Assembly (NCBI GenBank): GCA_016987375.1
Contig: PJRA01000220.1
Coordinates: 398,356-462,355, forward strand
Length of the DNA: 64,000 nt
Source of the DNA: Brachionus koreanus
Lineage: Eukaryota; Rotifera; Eurotatoria; Ploima; Brachionidae
Reading direction: 5' to 3'
A program made the translations under genes and the position numbers. The notes below the pieces were generated by a model. The model ran no database searches and was not told where the DNA came from. It saw only the letters and a list, made by a program, of their open reading frames with translations. Below are positions 10,583 through 22,724 of this stretch, in pieces (position 1 is the first letter of the stretch; every line of letters begins with the position of its first letter).

Positions 10583-12339
10583 TCAATTGTACGCAGAATG
10601 ACTATCTTTTATAATCCAAAAGCTGTCAATTACTTTTCCATCCTAAGAATAGATTAGCAATTAATTTCAGAAAAATTTAAAAATATTACTTTATCATCAG
10701 AAACTTGTTCAAAATACAAATGAGTACCATTAAATGCTTGCATTCTTGTATAACCATAGTCATTAGCTCTGAAAGCACAAAAATCTTTTTGTGGACCAAA
10801 ACTATCATGATTTTCTTTGCATCCTGCACTGCCAGTCACAATATGAATCGGGGCTTTTGGATTGGTATAAGGCTTTTCATAGCTTCCATTTAAAACTTTA
10901 TAGTCGTAAATTGGCCAAAGTCTTTCATATGAATGTTCATGAGCCCATAGTTCAACTAAGATAAAAAAATTTAGTAAAAATTAAAAAAAAAGAGGACATT
11001 GAGATATACCATCTACACCATGTTTATAAAACAATTCTTCTAAACCGAAAGTTTTTACAAAAGGCATTCCATTTCTGACTCGGTCATCAAATTTTGTACA
11101 ATCGTCTTTGTCATCATTTGTACAATACATAGGTCTATGAGCCATTGTGATAATCCCTTATAAAAAACAAAAAAAAAATTTAAATGAAATTTTGACAATT
11201 TAACAAAATACATGGACGAAGTGCCCTGTTCTCAGGAAGATTAGCTTTCTTTTTTTAAAATAAATAAAATTAATATTCTTGATATCTAAGAAATTCTACT
11301 TTTAAATCTTCCTCAATCCATCGATATTGATGAACTATTTGCTTAAGACCATAGTTAATAAAATAGTAAAATTCAGTGCTAAATGAAATCAAATGAATGG
11401 GGCCTATATTAATGCTATAAAAGTGATTATTGTCGCCACCAAAACTGGTACCATCACTATTTGGCATGCTAAATTTATTCACATAATTGGAAAAGTTGTA
11501 TTGCCATTCGTGATTTCCTGGACAAGTCATATATGGTACATAAGCAGCAATTGGTTGTATTTGATTTAAGAATGCATCACCAACTCGAGCATTATCCTTG
11601 TATGTGTGTATTTTTTTTTAATTAATAATAATTTAAGGAATTGATTAAAATTTTTAAAATTCTAATTTTACAGTAGCCATATCATAGGCAAAGTCTCCAA
11701 CATGTAAAATTGCGTCGTAAAAGCCAAACATTGTTTCGTCCTGTAATCGAGGCAATGATTGAGCATTTTCATTACCCAAGTCTCCAAAGATGGCAAATCT
11801 TGGCGACCATTGATTACTCTCAGGCATAGCTGTAAAAAAAAATATATCTGACCATCCATAATTTGGCGATCCACAATGATACTCTTGAATTTTTTTATTT
11901 TTTATTTATTTTGAATAATTTTCATTTTTAATTCTAATAGTCTTACTGTATGTTTTTCCAGCAGTTAGATTTTCAAGTAAAACTCTATGAACAGTCATAT
12001 TGCGTCTTAGAAATCCACCGTCAACAAAAATTTTTGAACTTCCTGACGCACTTGAATTGATTTTTTCAATTCCATACTCAACAACACTTTCACTCACTGG
12101 ACTCATTGTAATCCAAGTAACGACCATTTGATCTGGTCTTGCTTTTAAATCACAGTAAAATTAACATTTAAACTAAAAAGTTTTAATTGAATTTATCTAC
12201 CTCCATAAGATAAATGAACTTGTTCTGGCTGATAATATGCTTCATTTACTAAATTTTCATTTTTCAAACCAAAATTAACCTCAAATAATAACACGCTTGA
12301 GATTAACACAATTGACAGAAAATTCTTATGATCAACCAT
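10583..12339 (-). CDS. Purple acid phosphatase (ACP7/PAPL type), secreted
   Basis: Metallophosphoesterase hydrolysing phosphate monoesters at acidic pH, expected in the secretory or lysosomal route. Eight exons: 12339-12201, 12141-11947, 11883-11672, 11596-11300, 11248-11212, 11156-11010, 10955-10690 and 10642-10583. They sum to 1353 nt (450 aa), close to the family's usual size, and every junction keeps frame with GT-AG ends. A signal peptide is followed by the N-terminal fibronectin-like domain (RPDQMVVTWITMSP). The five metal-site blocks appear in order: GDLGNE, GDFAYDM, GNHEW, MAHRPMYC and HEHSYER. The usual metal ligands (Asp, Asp/Tyr, Asn-His, His, His-x-His) are all present, so an active enzyme is expected. 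Exon 5 is only 37 nt. Introns are 47-75 nt. Confidence 0.93.
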
Positions 12340-13342
12340 TTTTTCTATTTTCTAAAATGAATTACTTTATATTTTAATTCAGAATTTTATTTATTTTCTT
12401 AGTCATGTGACCAAAAGTATTTTTAAAAATCATAATTTTAACCCACCAAAATCTTTTTTTCCGTCCTTTTTAATTATTTTTTTTTTTTGTGACTTTTAAA
12501 TTATAATTTTTTTTACTTTTTGTTACCTCTAATTTATCAAAAATTTTCATAAAATTTGCTTTCCCTCAGAAAAAAAATACTCCCATTTCAACACTTCTTA
12601 TTTTTATGCGATTTAGGTAGTTTTATTTTGCAATTTCAAGTTTCAAAAGTTAATATTTCTGCCTTTAAACTATTGATTATCCTTAAGATATAATTTTAAT
12701 TCAACTCATATCAAGAGCAGTTTAGTTCAAAGTTCATCTAATCCTCTTAAACTGTATTTAGCTTATCTTGACATAAAGTTTGACCTATTGCTTAATTCCA
12801 ATTGTAAATTTCAAATATTTTTCTTATTTTATCCAGAAGATGTAAAATAGTTTAGTACCGTTAAAACAATAAGTCACATTATAAAAAAATTTCATTAAAA
12901 GATTCTCAAAAAGATTTCGCTGTGCCCAAATTTTCTTGTTGGTTACATTCATGAAATTAACATTGAAAAGGTTATGTAATCTACCAAATGCTTATTTATT
13001 TCTCACTTTAAGTGAATTTTCTATGTAAAATTTCAATTTTTTTTTTTTGATTTTGATTATTAATAAATTTTTTAAAAATAAAAATTTTAAATTAACTGTT
13101 TTTAATTCTTTATTATTTCATTAAATGTGATGAAATCAATTATTGAAATAAATGTTAAATCATTTCCTATAATAAAAGATTAGACAACGATTCAATTCAG
13201 TAAAAGAAAACCGTTAAGTTTTTCACATTTTTTTTTAATTTGAATAAATTATAATAAAAAGTCAGTCAACCATATTAGCAAATGTATTTAAATAAATTAG
13301 TGAACACTTTTAGTGTTAGAATTACCGAGTTTTTGAACAAAA
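12340..13342. other. Divergent intergenic region between phosphatase and CAP gene
   Basis: About 1 kb between two genes read outwards, so both promoters should lie here. The sequence is AT-rich with long T and A runs. No core promoter element or repeat could be assigned with confidence. Confidence 0.4.
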
Positions 13343-14036
13343 ATGTCACAAATGTCATTCATATTTTTATATTTCACGATTTACACAGTTTTATGCACAA
13401 TTGACCAACAAAAATTCCAGCATGAAGCCTTGGTGTCTCATAATCTATACCGATTTATACATGGTGCACCAAAGCTGTCTTTAAATGCCAATTTGTCCAA
13501 AATTGCCCAATACCGAGCTGAAGAGCTGGCAAAATCAAAAAATTTGATTGTCAAACAGTTGATGTTCAATGGAAAAAAACTTGGAGAAACAATCGGTTGT
13601 GTTAGTGGATTTAATAAATATAATGGTAGATTTTAACTCGACTATGTGTTTTATTTTTTACAAATTTATTCACGTAGGTGTATCAGCAACACAACTTTGG
13701 TATAGTATGGTTTCAAAATTTGATCATCAAGGAGAAAATTCATTTGAAGCAGCAAGTTTTTCTCAAATAGTCTGGAAGAGTACACTCGAAGTTGGCTTTG
13801 GTATTGTTGAAGACAACGGCAAGTTTTACTTTGTAGCTGAATATTTCCCAAGCGGCAATATACTAGGTCAATATGAGGAAAATGTTTATCAACTTGATAT
13901 TGTAAATGATTTATTTTTAAATAAAACTACATCTTACTACGATGGAAATGAGGAATCAGAAAAATATGACATAGGTAAATTTCTCACAGGAATTGTCGAA
14001 ATAGCTAAAAATGTAAATAAAAAAAGTGATATTTGA
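13343..14036 (+). CDS. Secreted CAP/SCP-domain protein (GAPR-1-like)
   Basis: Extracellular protein of the CAP superfamily (cysteine-rich secretory, antigen 5, PR-1), whose roles range from lipid or sterol binding to immunity. Exons 13343-13625 and 13678-14036 flank a 52-nt intron; the mRNA encodes 213 aa. A hydrophobic signal peptide covers about residues 4-20. The CAP core follows: HNLYRFIHGAPKLSLNANL (HN-x-x-R with the first histidine), GETIG, then FSQIVWKSTLEVGFGI and FYFVAEYFPSGNI, which match the CAP1 and CAP2 signatures. Few cysteines are present, as in the GAPR-1 branch, although that branch usually lacks a signal peptide. The C-terminal 45 residues after the CAP domain are unassigned. 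Confidence 0.88.
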
Positions 14037-15436
14037 TCAATTTTTTAATTTTTTTTTTCACAATTAATACATGTTTTAAATAAAATATCATATAAAACAC
14101 GATATTTCTACATCTTGAGAGCAACAATTACCAATAGTCTAATAAAAAATGAAATAGATCTCTAAAGTTAGCTCAAAAACCATGTAATTTTTAAATTGAT
14201 TTCATTCAACATGATTAAAAAATTGAATTAACAGTTTAACCAAAACATCTCTTTGGCTTTAATTAATCCCAGCAATGTTTGGGATTAACATGATGGTTTT
14301 GAGATCTTGAAAAATATGGGAAAATTTGAATTTATCTAAAGAAATGATAAAACTTTTTAATTTTAAATTATCTATCTAATTATAAAAAAGTAATTGTTTA
14401 TTCCAATGCATGAATTAAAATTTAAAAAAAAAATTAAATCGCCTGATCTATCAATACTTTGGTACCAAGTTACCAACAAGCACACAAAATCAACTGTGTT
14501 CTTTTTAATCATGATTATTTGGGATTTAATTTTAAAAAAATTTTAAATGTTCGTTTTGTTTAGTTTAAATGTGAATAATTCGCCTGATAACTTTAATTAA
14601 AATAAAGTATAGCTTAAAACTTAGTATTTAAGAAAATATGTTACTTATTTAAATTAAAAAAAAAAAAAACTTTTAAATTTAGCTGTATATTTTTTAGCTA
14701 GATTTTAGTTTAGTTACGTAAGAAAAAAATACTTAATGAATTTAATGGATTTTTGATTTATTTGTTAAAACAGTACTAACACAAAGAAAAGTTTTGCGTA
14801 TATTTTGCCATTCAAATAAATATTTAATTATTGAAAAAAAAAGCTTTTAAATTGAAATTTTTTCATTGTTTTGTTTGGGATTTTAAATTAAAAAAAATGA
14901 ATGTTTTTCCCTACATTTGTTTTAGAGCATATACGGGTTTCATCTTTCTAACCCATTTATGTCTAACAAGATATATGTATATCTTTAGATCAATAAATCG
15001 GGACATATCAAATCACTTTAACGTCAAGTAACCCAAGGTTTAGTAAATATTTTAGTGAAAAACTTTACGTTGCCATAGCAACTAATAACAATCATGTCTT
15101 GTGCAACTAAAAAGAGTTAAAGAAAAAACTCTAGTTAAAAAAATATCAAATTTTTAATTGAACTTTTTGTTTTAAATTTTAAAATAAGGTCTTAGTCACT
15201 TATCAAACAAAAGCCAATTGATTATATATTAGACAAATATTTATAAAATCAAAACAAAGCTCGTTGCTGTGCTACTTTAGGACTACACTTTGTTTTTTTA
15301 GAAACAACAATTAAAAATTTTCTAACCTGATTATAATATTGTTGTTAATAGTAATACAAAATCATCATGAATAATAGAGAGGATCATTTATAAAGAAATT
15401 TTCTTAAGCGCTCATTTTAGATTTTCTCAATTAACA
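14037..15436. other. Intergenic, nothing recognised
   Basis: AT-rich sequence between the CAP gene and the stathmin-domain gene. Small open frames lack protein-like content. No repeat boundaries or RNA gene seen. The last part is 5' flank of the gene starting at 15437. Confidence 0.4.
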
Positions 15437-18400
15437 ATGGGTTGTGGCGCATCCAAAGATCCAAAGATTGCCGTTGCAGATTCGCAAAGGCCTTTGCCTA
15501 ATAAAAACAAAAATGGATTCAGGCAAGTTGAAGTCAAGAATTCGTATGATACTTCGCGAAATACATCCAAACCATCAAACATTAGTAATTTTTTTTCTAA
15601 ACAAGATAAAAAGAACAAAAAATAATTGTTTTACAGAGGCACCGTTGGCTTTTGAAATAAATTTCGATGAAAACAATAATGGAATGGCAAAGCGCCCTCC
15701 TCCAGGAAGACTTCGGGTAAAGTCCATATTGTTTAAAATCGAGTTGATTAATCATTTGCTTTGCATTCAGCTAGAACCATTGAAGCATACACCGACTACA
15801 CGAGCTGAAATAGAGGAAAAAATTAAAAGCGCCGAAATTAAAAGAGAAAAAGTAAAATTTGACTTTTGAGATTTTTTGATGACCATTGTTAATTGTTTGT
15901 CTAGATACTTGCTGATAGAGCCAAATCAACCAGTGGAAAGAAGAAAAAAAGTGTTAGCAGTAGACGTGAAAACAGTGATAGTGGTTTTGAAGTCGATTCA
16001 ATATCGAGAAATGTAAATAAATCATTTTTAATTTTTAAATTATCTTGGTTAAGATTTTGAAATTCTTAGAACAGATTAATTTTTTCTGATTCATTGTTTG
16101 ATTATGAATTAGACTATCATATTCAAACTTTATCTGTTATTTTCCTTGAATAAGTCAAATATTTAAGTATGCAGAAAGTAATTTATTTCTTTTTAAACGT
16201 CATTTATTTTAAATAAAATGAAACAAACACAAATTTTTCATCAGATATTTTATTGTCAATGAAAAAAAGGTGCCAAATAAAAAAATATTCAATTTATTTA
16301 ATTTTTTTTTTATTCAATTCTGGCGATGTATGATTTTATTCTTTTTAATTCATATTTTTTTAATGAAAAAAAAATGATAATCAAAAGACGAAGATTCTGT
16401 ACTATATCCTGGATGAGAAAGAAATTCGATTTCTTCTAGCTCTTCTATTTTTGCTATTGTTATTTTTGCTTCTAGCTTTGTGGGATCTGTCTTGAATAAT
16501 AATAGCTATTCAGAGGTTGACCAAAGAAGATATTTTTTCTTGAAGTGAAACATAAATTCGTTTTAATTGTCCAGAGTAAAGTTCTGCATCTATACTATGA
16601 TCATTTAGAACTAGTTTAAAGTGAATTGCCTCTTGGAAATTCCACCAAACAGACCTTTTTATCAAAGCGCTCTTTTTTCATGACTGACTGAGCTGGTGGT
16701 ACTATATGACATAATAGAAAAACATTGAGAGCTGGTTCACTCAAAAAAACTTTAAATGTAGTTTCTTCATCTTATCTCTGTTCATTTATTGTACGTGCTA
16801 TTGGACCATATTATACTAAATGCTAAATAACCCTATCAATTATCTTTTTAAACTTATTAATATTTCAATTAATACACTTATTATAAAATATAACACTATT
16901 AAAAAAATATTCTATTTAAAAATTTCTATTTTTTAATAGAATATTTTTTATTATACAATCATGAGGTTAAATGTGTGCTATGTTACATATTAAGATAAAT
17001 AACGGGTGAGGCTTAAGTAAATGGACAAAAATTAAAAGTGAATAACTCAAAAATTAAAAATGATATTAAGTTATGGTTTTTTTNNNNNNNNNNNNNNNNN
17101 NNNNNNNNNNNNNNNNNNNNNNNNNNNNNNNNNNNNNNNNNNNNNNNNNNNNNNNNNNNNNNNNNNNNNNNNNNNCAACCTCTCTCGCATACTTTCTGAC
17201 TTAAACAACCCCAAAAATTTTCAATTGGACGTGCTTGAGGAACATTTGGTGGGTTGATGTCTTTGGCCAGATAATTTACATTTTCGTTCATCCATGTTGT
17301 GCTTACCATAGAATAGTGAGCAGATGCTAAGTCAGGCTAAAAAACATAGTCAAAGTCTCGATGATACTTATGTATAGATGGAAGAAGTCGTTTATTCAGG
17401 CATTCGTCGATATAGATATCGGAATTGATGGCAACCGACTTTGATGGTCGAAAAAGTGGCTTTGACATTCCTCGATCGGATATGGCTATCCAAACCAACA
17501 CCTTCTTTGGAAACTTCTCTTTTCCAGCAAAGCGAACACTGTCCGGACAAAAAGACTTGTTATTTGTGTAATATCCGGCATTTCCCGGCATTTTGTCTCC
17601 CGAAAAAGTAAAGTATTTTTCGTCGTCCAAAATTCATACCCATTTTTTTTTAATTGTCGATCAACTGTTCTTTGGTGGACAGAAAATTTCCTAGCTAGAT
17701 GTCTTCTCCAGTTCGGTTATTGGTCAATCTTTTCAGTTTTTTCTTCCTTGAAGCTGTCAAGGTGCTTGGACGACCCGTTCTCTTATTGACTTTTGTTGGC
17801 CCTCCATTTTGAATATGGTTGATTGTATTATATATTGTACTTCGAGCAATTCCTTGCTTTGTAAAGTGCGCAACAAGGTCAGATTTTTTTATTTGTGAAA
17901 TCATATTTTTGACTGCTTTTCGAAAATTCTCTCCTTCAGTCACGGAAAGTGGCATTTCAAAAAAAATTTTTCCAATATTATAGCTAATGGTTAGTAGTTT
18001 AAATATATATATATATAAAGCTTAATTTTTGTCTATTTACTTATGCCTCACCCGTTAGTATGTTGCAAAAGTAAAGAAAATTTTTTATTATATGTATTAG
18101 TGCCAAGCTGGTTGACATGAATCGAACCATTGATTTATTTTATCATAATTTTGAAAATAAATCCTCTTCTGATCACAATGATCCGTCTAAAAAACAGCTA
18201 ATTCAATTCATAAATCTTTTAATCTTTTTATTAGCTATGTTAATCAAATTAAAGTGACAATATATTAATATATAATTTTTTATTTATTAAGGACTCGTTT
18301 AATCGTCTAAACCAAAGACCTGGCTCTTATGAAAAAGATAATGAAAATAGAAACAGATTATTGAACAGAGTAAGGTTTAATATCAGTTAAATTAAGAATA

Positions 18401-18568
18401 CATAAATTCTTTTAATTTTAGAGAAGAATTATTCCGGATTATGATGATGACGATGTGGAACATGATCGAAATTATAACAGAGAAAGCGGTAAGTTGAATA
18501 AAAGAATAAAAAAATTTTTTGACTAAATTTAAATATCTTTTAAAGATGACTTCGACCGCCGTTATTAG
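15437..18568 (+). CDS. Stathmin-domain-containing protein with N-myristoylation signal (STMND1-like)
   Basis: Predicted microtubule/tubulin-associated protein of 194 aa. Seven exons: 15437-15584, 15637-15716, 15771-15851, 15905-16012, 18292-18369, 18422-18488, 18546-18568; all junctions are GT-AG and keep frame. The N-terminus MGCGASKD fits N-myristoylation (Gly2) with palmitoylation (Cys3), as in STMND1. Exon 2 encodes RPPPGRL. Exon 3 encodes TTRAEIEEKIKSAEIKREK, a charged helix like the stathmin domain, running into ILADRAKS in exon 4. The tail is acidic and polar (DYDDDDVEHD). The helix is shorter than in classical stathmins, so tubulin binding is uncertain. Intron 4 (2.3 kb) hosts two mariner elements; the other introns are 52-59 nt. 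Confidence 0.75.
16370..16800 (-). mobile_element. Mariner transposase relic (mariner sensu stricto type)
   Basis: Minus-strand fragments in shifting frames match the middle and end of a mariner transposase. They read, in order: EPALNVFLLCHIVPPAQSV, then WWNFQEAIHFKLVLNDHSID, then LYSGQLKRIYVSLQEKISSL, then KIEELEEIEFLSHPGYST with a following DYHFF, which matches the HPPYSPDLAPSDYH block. Several frameshifts and a stop make it dead. No terminal repeats were found. It lies inside intron 4 of the stathmin-domain gene. A fragment of the same family occurs at 48015-48239. Confidence 0.7.
17002..18055 (-). mobile_element. Tc1/mariner-superfamily transposon with TIRs and TA duplication, inactivated transposase
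   Basis: The ends are inverted repeats of about 34 bp (17002-17035 and 18022-18055) that start ACGGGTGAGGC and differ at about two positions. TA dinucleotides flank both ends (17000-17001 and 18056-18057), the hallmark target duplication. The minus strand encodes a transposase. An N-terminal helix-turn-helix part (MPLSVTEG...GRPSTL) occupies 17955-17695. A central part with MDDEKYF (first Asp) and VLVWIAISDRG lies at 17630-17337. A last part holds PDLASAHYS (second Asp) and RPIENFWG (Glu). The spacing from second Asp to Glu is 36 residues, suggesting a DD36E-type catalytic triad. A stop before PDLA and at least one frameshift break it. A 92-nt assembly gap hides part of the C-terminus. Confidence 0.85.
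17084..17175. other. Assembly gap (92 N)
   Basis: Run of 92 undetermined bases inside the mariner-type element. The lost sequence should be the C-terminal part of the transposase and the subterminal region next to the left inverted repeat. Confidence 1.
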
Positions 18569-19008
18569 TAATCGTTTTATGTCGTATTCAATTTTGGTGC
18601 AACTCATTACTTAAATCCACTCAATCCAAAAATTGTTATTTTTAAAATAAATTGAAAGAATCATTTTAATTGTTCCTTATTTTAATCTTAATTCCTCTAA
18701 ATTGTTTAATTAGTTAAATATGGTCAAATGCTCAAAAATAAAGATTTGGATGATATTTTTTCGATTAATTTTTAGAGCTCCTATTTTTATCATTAATAAA
18801 TAAAGTTAAAAAATCCAATAAATCTTTATTGAGGAAAAAATTTTAAATTATTATAACAAATTTTCTATTGTTTTGAAAAAAATGACTAAGTTTACATATT
18901 TTATCTAGTTATCTAATTTTTAAAATTAGCTGGAAAATTTACCATAATGGAATTATCAAAGATTAATATTTACACTCAATTATATTGAAAGAATAGAGAA
19001 CTTGAAGC
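18569..19008. other. Convergent 3' flanks, nothing recognised
   Basis: AT-rich sequence between the stops of the stathmin-domain gene (+) and the rolling stone-like gene (-). Polyadenylation-like AATAAA words are frequent, as expected for such base composition, so none is singled out. Confidence 0.4.
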
Positions 19009-20372
19009 CTAAACACTAGAGTCATTGGAAAAACATTTTTTTTTCATTTCAACATACTTTTCTTTTAGATACAATTTTAATTGATAGGCTAAAAAATGAA
19101 TTATTTGCATGACAAATGTCAAAATAGTAAGCATTGTGAATATGAGCGCGATTTGAAATGGCTTGCCATAATCGATTTGTTCATAGACAATATTCTTTTT
19201 TGTATCTTGTATCCAGTAGATAAAAGTCACAATGGCATAACACCATCCATAAGCACATGTGTATACAAAGTGCAAGATTTTAACTGGATAAGCAAGCAGT
19301 ATTATGTCAACAATGGCCACCAAACTATTGAATCCATGTCGGTGCAAATTTCCTATTTCGGCCGTCCAAGTCGGCTCGGTTTCCATGTCCATTATGAATG
19401 CATAAGTAAAATAGCCAGTAGTAACAACAATAGCTGAAATAACAATGATATTGTAGAAGAGCCAGGATATTTTTATCAATACTAGCAAAACTTTGGGCAC
19501 GTGAGCCTGAATCCACAGTTTCCAGGCTTCCGAATTGGATGCAACAGTTGAGGATGGAAGATGACAGTTGTGTTTGTTATCACAATAAGTTTTTCTTATT
19601 GAACAAGTAGTTTTACAGACTGATTCAGCTTCATCATTTGTATTTGTATCTTTTCTGATAAACGCTTCCGAAAAATCACTTATTGTAGCTGAATTGGTCT
19701 GTTTGTTTGACTGGCTATTCTGAAATTGTATATTCTGCACTTTGCTCGAGCATGAAAATGGACCAAAAAAAAAGTGAAAAAACCTAGACAAAATTGTCTT
19801 CTGGTCGATTGAATAGAAATAAAGGGTTATAAATGCTGATAACCATAAGTGAACAAAAAGAATTGTCAACGACCATGAAGTCATGTACACCGGCCACGGC
19901 TAAAAAAAAAATTGACAAAAATTAAATTTAAAAATTTTTTTAATATTATTTACATGTAATAAAAGCAAGTTAATATTTTTTTTAGTTGTTATGTAAAAAT
20001 TTTGTGAACGAAACTCGTAGTTTCTTACAATTGACTCAACAAACCATATAGTGTAATAGATAGCTATAAAAATTCTGTATATTACATAAAACAATGAACC
20101 ATTTAGACAAGGCCACTTGGAAAAAAAATTAAAAATTTGTTTTTTGTTCTATTCAGCTTACAATTGAACTATGAAAGTATTCAAGTATCTTTAATAAAAA
20201 ATTTTAGTTTGATTATGTCCAAATTTTTTTTGCTTACTTCTTCGGGATCTTTTTCCATAAATTGACTATTTCTCTCAAAATTGAGACTTAGATTTTCTTT
20301 GCAAAACTCATTTTTAAATCTTTCTCGAAGATTAAAAGACTTGGACACTGTTTCTTTGTCCGAATTTTCCAT
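19009..20372 (-). CDS. Rolling stone-like multi-pass membrane protein
   Basis: Membrane protein of 370 aa similar in pattern to Drosophila rolling stone, a protein required for myoblast fusion. Exons 20372-20238, 20115-20029 and 19899-19009 join in phase 0. The first exon encodes a polar cytoplasmic N-terminus. A WPCLN segment and a membrane span (FYVIYRIFIAIYYTIWFV) follow, then PWPVYMTSWSLTILFVHLWL. After a variable cysteine- and serine-rich loop come four more hydrophobic segments. One of these carries HRHGFNSLVAIVDIILLAYP and ILHFVYTCAYGWCYAIVTFI, the region best conserved in the family. The later GKPFQIALIF block also fits. The function in this organism is inferred from family only. The polar loop (about residues 110-190) has no recognised domain. 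Confidence 0.72.
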
Positions 20373-22724
20373 TATCTAATTGTGCATACAATCTACACAT
20401 AAAATATGAGATTAAATTTTGTCGGTTAAGTTACTGATTTTTAACTGATTGCAAAAGTATGCGTCAACTGAAAACTAACAAGATAATTATCTAAGATTTT
20501 TTTTAAAAATTCATAGTCAAATATTTAATAAGCAAAATTCACATTTATAGAAACGTTGTTTTTGAAATTCATAATTTTTTATAATTAATTTTTATTTAGC
20601 TTAATATGTGAAAAAGAAAATAATTTCAAAATAAATTTCTGAAAAGAAAAATTATCGAAAAAATAAGCTAACTTATACAAATAATTCGATTTACAAAAAT
20701 TTATTATTTTAAACATAATTAATAAAACTAAACAAAAAATCACAAAATAAATTTTTAATTTTTAGAATTTTTATTTCATAAAATAAAAAGTTGTCTGAAA
20801 AAAAAAAAGGGCAAAATTTTTAAAAAAATATCATTATTTTTATCTATTTTTTCTCGTATGATTTCAATACCAGATGGTCACATAGTTTATATATAAAAAT
20901 TAAAAATTTGACCATCTGCTAAACAACTTGAATAGTTTAGATATTTTGTATAGATAATTTCGAAAAAGGACAACAAGTATTTAATCAAAAAATAAATTTC
21001 AAAAGAAAAAAAATTGTTTGATCTTTTAAAAATACTATGATATAGTTTAAGTTATTTATTTGCCTCATATTTTGTTAATTTTCTTATTAGCTGTTTGCAG
21101 TCTAATGTATTTTTTTCCAACGAAATTCCCTCAGGACGCATCTTTTCTTCTTCAATAAATCCCTCAATACTTAAAAACATGCTTTCCATGCTAAAAACCT
21201 CTGATGAAAACAAATTATAACGCGAAGTTAGTTTGAATACCACAAATTTTTAAATACAATACTAGAAATTTTTAAACTGATATCACAAATATTAAATAAA
21301 TGGAAATTTTTTAGAAAAAATCAACAAAAATAAAGATAAACAATTAGTTAAATTAAAAATTACTTTTTATTTACAATTGACGATTGTTTGATTAACAAAA
21401 CTACACTCTAATTAAAAATATCTTATAATAATTTTAAAACCACTTGATATAATTGATTTGTAATGACACAAATAGATTATTATCTTTGAAAACCAGTTAA
21501 AATTTTACACAAACTTTCAGATTTTCATCATTGTATATTTATATGATCACACCTTTTTTTTTGAAATTTTTAGCAATCATTATTGACCATTCGTTAATTT
21601 TTTTTAAGATCGTAATAGAAAAACCAAATGCATTTAATTTAGACCTAATTTTAATAGCTATTTGCTTAGAAGAGAAGATTCTCTATTTTCTATATCTTAA
21701 TTTAAAACTAAGAAACTAAGAAAAAAAAATCGTTTTTCCATATTCACTGTTTATTTTTTAAAAGCTTTACTTCTAAAAATTTCTTTCAGCTAATATTTGT
21801 CAAATTTAATATCTGTTTTCACTTCTTTTATAATAAAGTCTAATCTCTTTTCAATATAAGGATAAGTATGGACCCAAAATATTTTTTTTACATTGAAAAA
21901 AATTAATCCATTTGTGAAATAAAATGAAAAAACAACACTTGGCTAAGTTTTTTTTTTAAAAAAAAAAGATTAAATTAAATTAAATTTTTTAAACTTAGCA
22001 AAGTGTAAAGCTCTAAATATTTACGTTCCTTTTCTGCTTTCTTTCGAATTTTGCTTTAATGAGGATAAATTATTTTCTGGCTATAACTTTTGAAATTAAA
22101 TGATCTATGAATAAAAGAAAATGTTTAAAAAAAAATTTATTAAAAAATCATATTGGCCTTAAAAGTAATTTGAAAATGATTTTTTAAAATTTTTAAATAT
22201 ATTATAAAAAAAATTGTTGACGGATCATTATGTAAAACAAATCAAGAGAATTTAACATTTTTTTAAATAAATTTTTGATTTATATTTTTTTTTGGTCCAA
22301 AAATATTGCTACTATCGGATTTTAAATCAATTTTAATTATCCATTTGAATACAACAAAGCCATTAAAGTTTTTCCATTTAGAAAAACATGTTATTTTAGA
22401 TTTTGAAATAGAAATCAGAGGGGTGTACAAGGTTTTCTCATAAACTTTAGTTATAAATGAAACTTTTCTTAGTGTTTTCGGTGCTTAATCAAAATTTGAA
22501 ATAATTTGGTGGGTATGCAAGTTTTATTTCACAAGCATATCCGTGTTTTTAAATTTTAGAATTCTTTTTTTTTGAAGATTTTATGCATTTAATAAAATAA
22601 TTAAGGCTAAAATTCTCATTGATTTAAAAGAACAAAAAGAGACAAAATTTTTTATTTATAATTGCCAATTGATAAAATCGATAATTAAATCAAACGAAAA
22701 TTTTAATTGAGTATAATTTTGTTT
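20373..22724. other. Intergenic region with one small open frame
   Basis: AT-rich sequence without a convincing gene. A short foldback with AGATGGTCA / TGACCATCT arms lies near 20873-20930. A minus-strand open stretch at 21243-21052 (about 60 codons, ending KLIRKLTKYEANK-like) is preceded by an acceptor-like TTTTCATCAG. It could be a terminal exon, but no partner exon was found, so it is not called as a gene. Confidence 0.35.

Noticed and set aside
13666..13851. Minus-strand frame over CAP exon 2
   Set aside because: Antisense of the CAP signature region.
19096..19437. Plus-strand frame of 113 codons
   Set aside because: Antisense shadow of the rolling stone-like membrane protein.
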